Shown here: positions 16,312-24,610 of the stretch, one piece after another
Layout of the letters: every line of letters begins with the position of its first letter
Numbering within the stretch: position 1 is the first letter of the stretch
DNA from: Curtobacterium flaccumfaciens
GTDB taxonomy: Bacteria > Actinomycetota > Actinomycetes > Actinomycetales > Microbacteriaceae
Direction of reading: 5' to 3'
Assembly: GCF_004361695.1 (NCBI RefSeq)
Contig: NZ_SNVW01000013.1
Coordinates: forward strand, 38,907-102,906
DNA length: 64,000 bases
The notes under the pieces: generated by a model
The model's database searches: none
What the model was told of the DNA's origin: nothing
What the model saw: the letters and a program-made list of their open reading frames with translations, nothing else
Program-made: the position numbers and the translations under genes

Positions 16312-17144
16312 GTCTCCCGCACCTCCCGCTCGATGAGCGCTGTAGCGATCGCGTCTGCCGCATGCGGAGCCTTCGCGAGGGCGTGGACCGTGGCAGTGAC
16401 TCCTACCGCGTTGGCGATGACCGCACCTGCCGCTCGCACCTCTCCGTTGATCCAGATCGATGCCCCTTCCCGCTGCCAGCTCACCGTGCGGGAGGGTCCC
16501 GCGCCCGGTTCGAGCGCCCAATCCGCGTAGCGACAGAGATCGTCGAACGTGGACCAGACGCCGCCCGCCGCCGCGAACGACGACTCCCCGAGCGCCCACG
16601 GCTGAATCGTGCGACCGAAGAGCTTCGCCACCACCCGGTCTGCTGGAAGAGGCTCGAGCGTGGCAGAGCTGATCCCCGCCGGCTCGAGGACGTGCTGGCG
16701 CACAGCGGTGAACCAGTCGCCGTGCACCTCGTCGAGTACCGCACCGAGGAGGGCGTATCCCAGGTTCGAGTACACGAACTGCCCCCGGGGCGTGGCCGGT
16801 ACCGCAGCCGCCAGGTCCAGAGGAACCCCTGCAGCCTTTCGGTATGGGTCACCGAACAGGCGGTCGCGCATCACGGCTGGTAGCCGCGGCAAGCCCGAGG
16901 TGTGGTGGACGAGGTCAGCAACCGTCATCTCGGAATCGGGGATCGCGGGGAGGTAGTGCGCGACCGGCCGCTCGACCTCGAGGGTGAGCCAGGCTGTCGC
17001 GCCCACTGGTCCCTTCGTGATGCTCCCCCACTCGAGCATCGAGGCGGTGGCGTACGGGCCGCGGGGCTCACGGACGGCTCGCCAGCCATCGCCTGCACGA
17101 AGACTCGCGCGCCAGTGGCCGGAACTCTCAAGCGGATTCCGCAC
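16299..17144 (-). CDS. serine hydrolase, beta-lactamase class C-like
   Basis: A 281-aa member of the penicillin-binding/beta-lactamase-like serine hydrolases. The active-site SxxK is SITK (in EWGSITKG), the second motif YxN is YSN (FVYSNLGYALLG), and HTSGLP is present in between. GTG 17144 is chosen because AGAGGA lies six bases before it and the coding pattern fades upstream. The segment between SITK and HYLP is about eight residues shorter than usual, and there is no signal peptide or C-terminal helix, so it is a small cytoplasmic-looking version. Its C-terminus (about 45 residues before the stop) matches a broken remnant at 24573-24738. The substrate is unknown. Confidence 0.75.
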   Translation of the reverse strand: MRNPLESSGHWRASLRAGDGWRAVREPRGPYATASMLEWGSITKGPVGATAWLTLEVERPVAHYLPAIPDSEMTVADLVHHTSGLPRLPAVMRDRLFGDPYRKAAGVPLDLAAAVPATPRGQFVYSNLGYALLGAVLDEVHGDWFTAVRQHVLEPAGISSATLEPLPADRVVAKLFGRTIQPWALGESSFAAAGGVWSTFDDLCRYADWALEPGAGPSRTVSWQREGASIWINGEVRAAGAVIANAVGVTATVHALAKAPHAADAIATALIEREVRETCNG

Positions 17145-17301
17145 TTGTGTTCCTCTCGCTGCAGACGGCGGCTGTAAGCCTCGTCTTCGACTCGATCTTC
17201 GAACTCCAATCTGATGCGTGAGTACTTGTGTATCAGCTTGCGAACGTCTGGTCCACCTTGCGGATGCGATGCCATCGGGGCCCGTTCGGCCACCACGGAC
17301 A

Positions 17302-17341
17302 GACTGAAGGCGCGGTGCCAACCGGCACCGCGCCTCCAGTC
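17302..17341. terminator. dispersed-repeat hairpin after the GH127 operon
   Basis: An inverted pair of the GC-rich word: 17302-17319 and 17324-17341 match over 18 bp with one mismatch (GACTGAAGG versus GACTGGAGG), around an AACC loop. It lies 18 nt beyond the GH127 stop on the minus strand, where a terminator is expected. Confidence 0.75.
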
Positions 17342-17358
17342 CGGAAAGCCGCCACCCG

Positions 17359-19305
17359 CTACCGCCCCGGCTCCTCCACATCGTCCACGTCCCGCCAGTT
17401 CCCGATCACCGGGAACTCCGTCACCCGCAGCCGCGCGGACCCGTACGGCACGAGGCGCAGGTCGTCATCGGGCCCGTGGTCGAGCACCGGACTCGCCGGG
17501 GGAACGTCGGCCTGCGCGCCCGCCATCCGCCACTCGGTCGCTCGGGCGCCGGGCGCGTGCAGCACGACCGGAGCGCTCCGCCGGTCGCGGAGCGACCACG
17601 GCGCCGCCGGAACGGTTCCGCGGGTCACCCGCCACGAGGCGGCTGATCCGACCTGGTCCAGCGCCCAGTTCCACGACCCGCGCGGGTGGATCTCCCACTC
17701 CCCGATGCCCGGTGCGCCTTCGTGTTCCACCCAGCGCTCCCCCGGCGAGTAGACCATCGTCAGCGGCCCGAGCCGGACCGCCGCCGCTTGCCGCTCGCGT
17801 CGCGTCACCCTCGCCCGCATCGGCAGTACGAGCACGACGTCACCGGCCGTCGACCAGTCGCGTTCCAGGGTCACGTAGCCGTCCTCGGCCGGGAGCCGCG
17901 ACTCACCGGCGAGCGCCACCGGGGTGCCGCCGACCGTCAGCCGGGCGTCGTCGGCCCACTCCGGGATGCGGAGTCGGAGCGCGAACGGTGTCGTCCGCTC
18001 GGTCTCCACGCGGATGGTGACGGTCTCGTCGAACGGGTACGCCGTGTCGACCTCGATCGCCACGGGATCGGGTCCGACGGACGTCCGCAGCGCCACGGGC
18101 GCGTACGCCACGACCCGCAGCCCGTCGTCATCACGCAACCAGGAGTTCGCGACGAACTTCGGCCATCCCTGGTGCAGGTTCGCGGTGCAGCAGCCGAAGT
18201 GCGGCTCGAGGCCGAAGATCCCGGCGTCGTCCGACGAGAAGCTCCACTCGCGGCGGGCGACGGACACCTCGACCTGGTTCGCCTGCTGGTGGTACTGGTG
18301 TCCGCGCATCTCGGGGTCGCTCGACGCCGGCAGCAGGTTGTACGCGAGGTGCTCGAGCCGGTCGCCGTCGATCGCCCGGCCGTACACCTGCGCGTGGACC
18401 TCCTGCGTGAACATCATCTCGACGACCTGGCACGTCTCGACGCCCGCCGTCGCGAACGGTCCCCCGAGCCACTCGTCGCCGGAGAACCACCCGTGGGCCT
18501 GCCCGTGCCACCGATCGAGGTTCCCGAACGCCGACTCCGTACGGGCGGCGTGTCCGGTGAGGTCGCGGTCACGGAGGGCGTCCACCGCACCGGTCTTCAG
18601 CCCCATCGCGACGTTCGGTCCGTGGGTGCGGTGCGAGAACACCCGTGCAGCGCCGGTGATGAGGTCACCGGCCAGGTACTCGTCCCACCGGATCGTCTGT
18701 GCCGCGAGCACGTCGACGAGGTCGAGCAGCCAGTCCTCGGTCGTCTGCTCGTACAGCCACCACACCGACAGCGCCGCGTCCGCTCCGCGGGCACGACCCC
18801 ACGAGGTGAGCGGGCGCCCGGGCAGGTGTTCGAGCTGGTGCCGGAAGTACCGTGCCAGGAAGGGTGCGACGCGCTCGTCCCCGGTGGCGTCGGCGTGCTG
18901 TGTGAGCACCTTGCACGCGACCATCCGTGGCCACCAGTCGTCGTTGCCGGTCGGTCCGAAGAACCCGTCCTCGCGCTGCGAGCCGAGGATCCACTCGATC
19001 CACGGCGTCGCGAGCGCCAGCAGTCTGTCGTCGTGCAGCACGTGCGCGAGCGGCACGAGTCCGTCCAGGTAGTACGGCCCGCGTTCCCAGTTCTCACCTG
19101 CTCCGCCGCGCCAGCCGCTGTCCGGTCCGACGTCGGGCCAGAGCGCCTCGAGCTGCCCGGTGATGTTGTCGGCCTGCAGCCGGAGGTGGTCCAGCAGCCA
19201 GCCGCCGGGTGTGATGCTCCCGAGCGGCAGGGGCCGGTGCGGCCGACCGCCGGGGCTGGGAGCGTCGGCAGCGGTGCCGGTGGTCGGGATGTCCGTGATG
19301 GTCAT
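17359..19305 (-). CDS. GH127 beta-L-arabinofuranosidase-like glycoside hydrolase
   Basis: A 648-aa protein of glycoside hydrolase family 127 (DUF1680), which removes beta-L-arabinofuranose such as that on plant extensin glycans. The characteristic zinc/nucleophile residues are all in place: Glu290 and Cys292 (GVETCQVVEMM) and Cys372-Cys373 (HFGCCTANLH), equivalent to E338, C340, C417 and C418 of the Bifidobacterium enzyme. An alpha/alpha-barrel occupies most of the protein and beta-sandwich domains the last 230 residues. The ATG at 19305 overlaps the permease stop (ATGA). It is the last gene of an ABC importer operon, so the transported substrate is probably an arabinose-containing plant oligosaccharide hydrolysed in the cytoplasm. 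Confidence 0.9.
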   Translation of the reverse strand: MTITDIPTTGTAADAPSPGGRPHRPLPLGSITPGGWLLDHLRLQADNITGQLEALWPDVGPDSGWRGGAGENWERGPYYLDGLVPLAHVLHDDRLLALATPWIEWILGSQREDGFFGPTGNDDWWPRMVACKVLTQHADATGDERVAPFLARYFRHQLEHLPGRPLTSWGRARGADAALSVWWLYEQTTEDWLLDLVDVLAAQTIRWDEYLAGDLITGAARVFSHRTHGPNVAMGLKTGAVDALRDRDLTGHAARTESAFGNLDRWHGQAHGWFSGDEWLGGPFATAGVETCQVVEMMFTQEVHAQVYGRAIDGDRLEHLAYNLLPASSDPEMRGHQYHQQANQVEVSVARREWSFSSDDAGIFGLEPHFGCCTANLHQGWPKFVANSWLRDDDGLRVVAYAPVALRTSVGPDPVAIEVDTAYPFDETVTIRVETERTTPFALRLRIPEWADDARLTVGGTPVALAGESRLPAEDGYVTLERDWSTAGDVVLVLPMRARVTRRERQAAAVRLGPLTMVYSPGERWVEHEGAPGIGEWEIHPRGSWNWALDQVGSAASWRVTRGTVPAAPWSLRDRRSAPVVLHAPGARATEWRMAGAQADVPPASPVLDHGPDDDLRLVPYGSARLRVTEFPVIGNWRDVDDVEEPGR

Positions 19306-20276
19306 TTGATGGATCCTCCGATGAGACCTCTGGTGTAGTACCGCTGCAGTGCGAGGAACAGCACGACCACCGGGACGGTCGCGACGCACGCGACGGCGGT
19401 GAGGAGTCCCGGGTCGATCACCGGCACGCCGGGGATCTTGAAGGACGTGCTGATGCTCGACAGCGCGAGCGGGAGTGTGTACTTGCTGTCGGTCGACAGG
19501 AACGTGACCGAGCTGAGCAGGTCGTTCCAGCCGGCCATGAAGCCGAAGAGTGCGGTGGTGACGAGTCCAGGCCACGCGAGCGGCAGCATCACCGAACGCA
19601 GGATCCGCCCGGTGCCGGCACCGTCGATGGCCGCGGCGTCCTCGAGCTCCGATGGGATGCCGTCGAACGTGTTCCGCATCACGAACACAGAGAACGGCAG
19701 CTGGAGCGTCACCAGCACCAGCACGACCCCGGCGAGCGAGTCGAGCAGCCCGAGCTTGCCGAGCACGATCGACAGCGGCGTGAGCAGGCCCTGGAACGGC
19801 ACGACGAGCGGCGCCAGCAGGAGCACGAACACGATCGTCGACCCGCGGAACCGGATCTTCGACAACGCGTACGCGGCGAGCGTGGACACGATGGCGACGA
19901 GCACGGCGACCGAGATCGCGACGACGAACGAGTTGACGATGTTCTGTCGCAGGTCGACCGAGGGGTCGAACACCTTCGTGTAGTTCCGGAGCGTGAGGGT
20001 CGCGATCGACTCGAACCCGATCCCCCGGGCGTCGGCGTCCGCCGGCAGGAACGACCGGAACAGGATGTACAGGACCGGCGCGATGAACAGCAGTGCCAGC
20101 ACTGTCCCCACGACGACGTACGCGACGCCGCTCGCGTGCACCCGACGACGTCGCGGCGGGGTGACGCCCGGCAGGTCGGTCCGGCCCGGAGCACCCGGCG
20201 AATCCGGCCTGGAGGCGCGGCTCGCGTCGCGTCGGGACGCTGCGGTCGTCCGTCTGGTCACGTCGGTCGCACTCAT
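19302..20276 (-). CDS. carbohydrate ABC transporter permease (MalG type)
   Basis: A 324-aa CUT1 permease with six hydrophobic helices after an unusually long basic N-terminus (about 50 residues, SRRDASRASRPDSPGAPGRT). Part of this tail is encoded by a copy of the dispersed GC-rich word (20206-20220). The EAA loop reads GIPSELEDAAAIDGAGTGRI. The ATG at 20276 overlaps the upstream permease stop by four bases and its own stop overlaps the GH127 start. No ATPase gene is in the locus, so a shared ATPase is implied. Confidence 0.92.
   Translation of the reverse strand: MSATDVTRRTTAASRRDASRASRPDSPGAPGRTDLPGVTPPRRRRVHASGVAYVVVGTVLALLFIAPVLYILFRSFLPADADARGIGFESIATLTLRNYTKVFDPSVDLRQNIVNSFVVAISVAVLVAIVSTLAAYALSKIRFRGSTIVFVLLLAPLVVPFQGLLTPLSIVLGKLGLLDSLAGVVLVLVTLQLPFSVFVMRNTFDGIPSELEDAAAIDGAGTGRILRSVMLPLAWPGLVTTALFGFMAGWNDLLSSVTFLSTDSKYTLPLALSSISTSFKIPGVPVIDPGLLTAVACVATVPVVVLFLALQRYYTRGLIGGSIK
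20206..20220 (+). repeat. dispersed GC-rich word, solo copy inside a CDS
   Basis: GGCCTGGAGGCGCGG lies inside the MalG-type permease gene and encodes part of its disordered cytoplasmic tail (SRASRPDS). It is read in a different frame from the copy at 22846-22860, so protein-level selection does not explain the shared DNA word. Confidence 0.75.
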
Positions 20277-21223
20277 CGCTCGTCCTCCTGTCCGGTGGAG
20301 CGCAGGGCCCGGAGCTGGACGATCGCGATGACGAGGATGATCACGGTGAGGATCATCGACAGGGCGGCGCCGTAGCCGAGGTCGTAGCGGACGAACGACT
20401 GCTGGTACGTGTACATCACGGTCGTCGTGGTCGACCCGCTCGGGCCGCCCTTGGTCAGCACGTAGAACTGATCGAACACCAGGATCGACCCGGACACCGC
20501 GAGCAGCATGCACAGCGCGAACTGCCGCCGGACGAGCGGGAAGACCACCGAACCCTCGCGTCGCCACCACCCGGCGCCGTCGATCTTCGCCGCCTCGATC
20601 ACCTCGGTCGGTACGGCCTGCATACCGGCCATGAGGAGGATCATCGCGACGCCCATCGACTTCCACACCGTCAGGACGATGACCGCCCAGAACGCGGTGT
20701 CGGGCGACGTGAACCAGGCGGTGTCCCCGTTCGTCAGCCCGATCGACTTCAGCAGGACGTTGATCACGCCGGTCCCCGGCACGAGGAGCACGTTCGCCAT
20801 GTACGCCGCGGCGGTGAAGCCGATGACCACGGGCATGAAGAACGCCGTCCGGACGAAGGAGACGAGTCGGCCCTCACCGCGGACCATCGTCGCGGCGGCG
20901 TAGCTCGCGGCCATCCCGAGCGGCACCGACACCACCGTGAAGAGCAGCGAGAAGCCGAGGGAACGCCAGAACGCGGTGTCCTGGAACGCCTGCGTGTAGT
21001 TCGCGACGCCAGCGACGCTGACCTTGCCGAGCAGCGGCCAGTTCGAGAACGACATCCCGACGAGCAGCACCATCGGCACGACGAAGAACACGACCGCGAG
21101 GACGAGCGCCGGCGCCACGAGCACCCACGCGAGCGTCTGGCGACGACGACTCGCGGACCGCGGACGGGAGCGCTTCGCCCCGTCCGCGACCCCGGCGAGC
21201 GCCGAGGAGGTGACGGCTGTCAC
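20273..21223 (-). CDS. sugar ABC transporter permease (MalF type)
   Basis: A 316-aa CUT1 permease. The GTG start at 21223 overlaps the binding-protein stop (GTGA). A basic tail of about 35 residues is followed by the first helix (LAWVLVAPALVLAVVFFVVP) and five more. The EAA loop reads AVPTEVIEAAKIDGAGWWRR, and DQFYVLTKGGP is the usual MalF-like segment. It pairs with the MalG-type protein whose ATG overlaps its stop. Confidence 0.92.
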   Translation of the reverse strand: MTAVTSSALAGVADGAKRSRPRSASRRRQTLAWVLVAPALVLAVVFFVVPMVLLVGMSFSNWPLLGKVSVAGVANYTQAFQDTAFWRSLGFSLLFTVVSVPLGMAASYAAATMVRGEGRLVSFVRTAFFMPVVIGFTAAAYMANVLLVPGTGVINVLLKSIGLTNGDTAWFTSPDTAFWAVIVLTVWKSMGVAMILLMAGMQAVPTEVIEAAKIDGAGWWRREGSVVFPLVRRQFALCMLLAVSGSILVFDQFYVLTKGGPSGSTTTTVMYTYQQSFVRYDLGYGAALSMILTVIILVIAIVQLRALRSTGQEDER

Positions 21224-22515
21224 TGCCCGACCTGGCTGTACGCCTGCTCGATGAGCGAGTTGGCCTGCTTCTCGGCGGTCGCCAGCGCGGTCTCCGCGTC
21301 GGCGCCCTGGAAGATGACCTTCTGGGACTGCTGCGCCCACGGACCGTTCGGGTCGTTGATCACCGCGTTGTAGGCGATGCTCTTCGGGAGCTTGCCGATC
21401 GCGAGCGTGTCGACGATGTCCTTCGACCAGTCGTCCGTCGCGAGGCTCTTCGCCACCGTGAGGTCCGGCGCGATCCAACCCTGCGACAGGTCGATCTCGG
21501 CGGCCTTCATCGAGCTGACGAGCCACTTCATGAGGGACCACGCGCCGTCGGCGTTCTTCGCGCCGGCCGTCATGCCGATCTCGTCACCACCGAGGAACGA
21601 GCCGGAGCCGCCCTCCACCCCGGGGATCCCGACCGCGCTGCCGAAGTCGGCCTTCTTCGCGGTGAGGGTGTTCGCGCCGCCGAACAGGATGCCGACCTTG
21701 CCGTTCAGGGCGTTCTCCTGCCCGACGTTGCCCGGGTCCTGGTTCGGCTGGTCGGTCTTCTGCATGAGCCCGGACTTCCACATGTCCTGGTACCAGTCGA
21801 CCATCCCGACGAGCTCCGGGCTGGTGAACTCCGCCTTCTGGCTCTTGCCCGCCGCCGTCAGGACGCTGCCGCTCTTCGCCCACGAGCTCGGGAACCCGGT
21901 CCACGCCTGCCCGACTCCGCCGAGGGTCGAGAACCCGGTGACGCCTCCCCCGAGTGCCTGGATCTTCTCGGCCGCGGCCTTCACCTCGGCGAGGGACGTC
22001 GGCGGCTTGGTCGGGTCGAGGCCGGCCTTCGTGAACAGCGACTTGTTCCAGAACATCTGGGAGCCGGTGAGCGCCACGGGCAGGGCGTAGTTCTTGCCGT
22101 CGAGCGTGCCGATCTCGACACCGGCCGGCGCGAGGTCGCCCTTGTTCGGCAGGCTCTTCACCTTGTCGGTGACGTCGGCGAGCAGTCCCTGGGTCGCGAG
22201 CAGCGGCGTGTTGACGATCTCGTAGCTGACGAGGTCCGGCACCGATCCCGCACGAGCGGAGTTCGCGAGCTTCGTGAGGTACTGGTCGGCCTGGATCGTG
22301 GAGAGCTTCACCGTGATGCCGGGGTTCGCCTTCTCGTAGGCCTTCACCTGGTCGGTCAGGTCGACGCCGCCGTCGCGCTGCCAGAGCGTCACCGTGCCCT
22401 TCGCGGAGCCCCCGCTGTCGGCCGTCCCGCTCGAGGAGCACCCGGCCAACCCGAGTGCCGCGACCGTGAGGGCGGCGGCCAGGGTCGCGGTCCGCCGGAT
22501 CGTGGATGTCTTCAT
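21220..22515 (-). CDS. extracellular sugar-binding lipoprotein
   Basis: A 431-aa family-1 solute-binding protein. The second of two close ATGs (22515, MKTSTIRRTATLAAAL) is chosen because GGAG stands six bases before it and is directly adjacent to the first. The signal peptide ends in the lipobox LGLAGC, followed by a Ser/Gly linker and the mature domain (GTVTLWQRDGGVDLTDQVKA). It is the first gene of the operon with the two permeases and GH127. The promoter and three LacI-type operator elements lie directly upstream (22535-22640). Confidence 0.92.
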   Translation of the reverse strand: MKTSTIRRTATLAAALTVAALGLAGCSSSGTADSGGSAKGTVTLWQRDGGVDLTDQVKAYEKANPGITVKLSTIQADQYLTKLANSARAGSVPDLVSYEIVNTPLLATQGLLADVTDKVKSLPNKGDLAPAGVEIGTLDGKNYALPVALTGSQMFWNKSLFTKAGLDPTKPPTSLAEVKAAAEKIQALGGGVTGFSTLGGVGQAWTGFPSSWAKSGSVLTAAGKSQKAEFTSPELVGMVDWYQDMWKSGLMQKTDQPNQDPGNVGQENALNGKVGILFGGANTLTAKKADFGSAVGIPGVEGGSGSFLGGDEIGMTAGAKNADGAWSLMKWLVSSMKAAEIDLSQGWIAPDLTVAKSLATDDWSKDIVDTLAIGKLPKSIAYNAVINDPNGPWAQQSQKVIFQGADAETALATAEKQANSLIEQAYSQVGQ

Positions 22516-22534
22516 CGTCATCTCCAAATCGCTC

Positions 22535-22564
22535 CTTGCCGCATCGTTGCGGCAAGCTTTGCTG
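22535..22564. promoter_or_regulatory. LacI-type operators at the GH127 operon promoter
   Basis: CTTGCCGCA-N4-TGCGGCAAG (22535-22556) is a perfect 9-bp inverted repeat. It overlaps TGCGGCAAGCTTTGCTG (22548-22564), whose twin occurs at 22624-22640. These elements lie between the -10 box and the binding-protein start, an effective place for repression by the divergently encoded LacI protein. Confidence 0.75.
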
Positions 22565-22573
22565 TATTTGCCG

Positions 22574-22602
22574 ACGCTAGAGTGCACCACGGGCCGTGTC
22601 AA
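22574..22602 (-). promoter_or_regulatory. promoter of the GH127 transport operon
   Basis: On the minus strand TTGACA (22602-22597) is followed after exactly 17 bases by TAGCGT (22579-22574), a sigma-70-type -35/-10 pair. The LacI-type operators begin 10 nt downstream. Confidence 0.7.
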
Positions 22603-22623
22603 TGCTTGACGTCTCAATCGTGA

Positions 22624-22640
22624 TGCGGCAAGGTTTGCCG
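22624..22640. promoter_or_regulatory. second LacI-type operator, over the lacI promoter
   Basis: TGCGGCAAGGTTTGCCG contains the inverted halves CGGCAA and TTGCCG and nearly repeats the site at 22548-22564. It lies 13 nt downstream of TTGACG (22606-22611), a possible -35 of the divergent LacI gene, suggesting autoregulation and possibly looping between the two sites, whose starts are 76 bp apart. Confidence 0.65.
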
Positions 22641-22673
22641 AGTGCCGTACGCTCGCATCGCAAGGAGGACGCC

Positions 22674-23672
22674 GTGGTCAACCGACGTGAGGTGACGCTC
22701 GCCGACGTCGCCGCCCAGACCGGCGTCTCCGTCGGAACCGTCTCCAAGGTCCTCAACGGGCGTGGGCAGATCGCCGAGGGGACGCGGCAACGCGTCGCTG
22801 CAGCGGCGACCGAGCTGGGACTGAGCGTGCGCGCCGAGACGCGAGCCGCGCCTCCAGGCCGGTCCTTCCTGGTCGGGGTGCTCTCCACCGACGCCTACGG
22901 ACGGTTCACCATCCCGATCCTCACCGGAGCCGAGGACACCTTCGGGCCGGGCGAGGTGTCGATGCTGCTCGCCGAGAGCCGCGGCGACCCCATCCGCGAG
23001 GCGCACTACGTGCAGACGTTCCTGAACCAGCGCGTCGACGGGATCGTCGTGACCGGTCGCTCGAGCGACCCGCGGCCCTCGATCACCGGGCTGCTCGGCG
23101 TGCCCGCCGTGTACGCCCTCTCACCGTCGCTGGACCCCGACGACGTCTCCATCGTGCCGGACGACGAAGCCGGCGCCGCCCGCGCGATCGACCACCTGAT
23201 CGGCTCCGGCCGACGCTCCATCGCGGTGATCTCGGGCGCGCGCCGGCACACTGCCAGCTCGCACCGTGTCGAGAGCGCCAAACGCGCCATCGCTGCCGCG
23301 GGGGCGACGCTCGCCGGTGGCGACGCCCTGTACGGCGAGTGGAGCGAGCGGTGGGGGTACGAAGCTGCCACGCGACTGCTCGGCACCGAGTTCGACGGGG
23401 TGTTCTGCACGAGCGACCAGATCGCCCGGGGCGTCGTCGACTGCCTGCGCGAAGCGGGGATCGCCGTGCCGACACAGGTCGGGGTTGTCGGGGTCGACAA
23501 CTGGAGCGTGATCACCGACGCTGCGCGGCCTTCGATCACGTCAGTCGACCTCAACCTGCGCGAGGTCGGACGGCAGGCGGCGGACCTGCTCATGCGGAAG
23601 ATCGGCGGGGAGGCCGTCGAGGGCGGGGTCAGGACGGCGGAGTGCTTCCTGGTGCCGCGGCAGTCGACGTGA
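22674..23672 (+). CDS. LacI family regulator of the GH127 locus
   Basis: A 332-aa LacI-type repressor, divergent from the GH127 importer operon. GTG 22674 is chosen for its AAGGAGG ribosome site. The helix-turn-helix is at about residues 5-24 (VTLADVAAQTGVSVGTVSKV), then a linker, then the sugar-binding core from SFLVGVLSTDAYGRF. The linker ETRAAPPGRS is encoded by a copy of the dispersed GC-rich word (22846-22860) and does not look like the usual LacI hinge. The matching operators on both sides of the divergent promoters make it the likely repressor of the operon and of itself. Its stop overlaps the kinase gene. Confidence 0.92.
   Translation: MVNRREVTLADVAAQTGVSVGTVSKVLNGRGQIAEGTRQRVAAAATELGLSVRAETRAAPPGRSFLVGVLSTDAYGRFTIPILTGAEDTFGPGEVSMLLAESRGDPIREAHYVQTFLNQRVDGIVVTGRSSDPRPSITGLLGVPAVYALSPSLDPDDVSIVPDDEAGAARAIDHLIGSGRRSIAVISGARRHTASSHRVESAKRAIAAAGATLAGGDALYGEWSERWGYEAATRLLGTEFDGVFCTSDQIARGVVDCLREAGIAVPTQVGVVGVDNWSVITDAARPSITSVDLNLREVGRQAADLLMRKIGGEAVEGGVRTAECFLVPRQST
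22846..22860 (-). repeat. dispersed GC-rich word, solo copy inside a CDS
   Basis: CCGCGCCTCCAGGCC lies in the LacI gene exactly between the DNA-binding head and the sugar-binding core, a position tolerant of extra residues (ETRAAPPGRS). Confidence 0.75.
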
Positions 23673-24610
23673 GCGTGTCAGGCTCGTTGGCCGCGGTGCT
23701 CGCTGCCGCCGGCCTGCCGTCCGATGGACACTACGAGGTGAAGGGTGGGTGGGTCAGTCGGGCGTGGGTCGGGTCGTCGTACGTCGTGCGGGTCGGTGAC
23801 GCCGCGGCGGCGAGCGCATACGAACACGAGGCGTCCGTCGTGGCGTTGCTTGCCGGGACGGACGTGCCGCACGCTCGGCACATCGCGCACGGGACCTCGG
23901 CTGAGGGTTCGTGGTACGTGTCCTCTCGCTTGCCCGGTCGGACACTGCACGACACATGGCCGACTGCCTCGGTCGCCGAGCGTCGGTCGATCATCCACAC
24001 GCTCGGGGACGCGTTGCGTGCGCTCCACCGCGTGCCGGCTCCCGCTGGGCTGATGCCGCCGTGGCTCCGCGGAGCGTTGGAGGGCGGGTCGTGGCCGGCG
24101 TACCACCCGTCGGTCGTGGGTGCGGCAATGTCGCTCGTCGAGGATGCGGCGACCGCCGGGCTTTCCTCCCCGTCGCTCGCTTCTTGGGTTTCATCCCACT
24201 TGCCACTGTTCGACGCGGATCCGCACGTGCTCGTCCACGGGGACCTGCACGGGTCGAACATCATGGTCGACGACGGGAAGGTCACGGGGTTGATCGACTT
24301 CGCCGAGGCCGTGGCGCAGCCCGCGGACGTCGAGCTCGACACGATCCTGCGGTGGTGTTCGCGGCCGGAGGAGTTCCCGCCGACGCCGTCGTCGCGGGGG
24401 CTCGATGCTGCGTCGTTGGCTCCGGTGGCGGGGTGGTTGGAGGAGGCGTACCCGGAGTTGTTCGCGCGTCCGTCGCTCTCGGCGCGACTGGCGTTCTACG
24501 ACCTGTGGGTGGAGTTGGCGATCTTCGGGCACCATCCGGATGCGGCGGTGCGGGCGGTGGCGGAGGGGCGGATCAGGCAAACAATAAGCGGGCCCGTTCC
24601 TGCCGGATGA
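23669..24610 (+). CDS. aminoglycoside phosphotransferase (APH)-family kinase
   Basis: A 313-aa member of the APH/choline-kinase fold. The catalytic loop is LVHGDLHGSNIMV with Asp192 and the metal-binding motif is GLIDFAEA with Asp210. The GTG start at 23669 overlaps the LacI stop (GTGA). Being coupled to a sugar-locus regulator, it is more likely to phosphorylate a sugar or other small metabolite than an antibiotic; this is inference. The last dozen residues (RQTISGPVPAG) run into DNA that, on the other strand, belongs to a serine-hydrolase remnant, so the native C-terminus may have been replaced at a recombination joint near 24570. Confidence 0.8.
   Translation: MSVSGSLAAVLAAAGLPSDGHYEVKGGWVSRAWVGSSYVVRVGDAAAASAYEHEASVVALLAGTDVPHARHIAHGTSAEGSWYVSSRLPGRTLHDTWPTASVAERRSIIHTLGDALRALHRVPAPAGLMPPWLRGALEGGSWPAYHPSVVGAAMSLVEDAATAGLSSPSLASWVSSHLPLFDADPHVLVHGDLHGSNIMVDDGKVTGLIDFAEAVAQPADVELDTILRWCSRPEEFPPTPSSRGLDAASLAPVAGWLEEAYPELFARPSLSARLAFYDLWVELAIFGHHPDAAVRAVAEGRIRQTISGPVPAG

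Noticed and set aside
16925..17296. 123-codon minus-strand frame upstream of the serine hydrolase (MVAERAPMASHPQGG...)
   Set aside because: Its first half has protein-like composition but it then runs out of frame through the serine hydrolase; the hydrolase start at 17144 has a good ribosome site, and no family is recognisable.
23669..24610. Antibiotic-resistance aminoglycoside kinase
   Set aside because: Only the general APH fold is visible; coupling to a sugar-locus regulator makes a metabolic substrate more likely.
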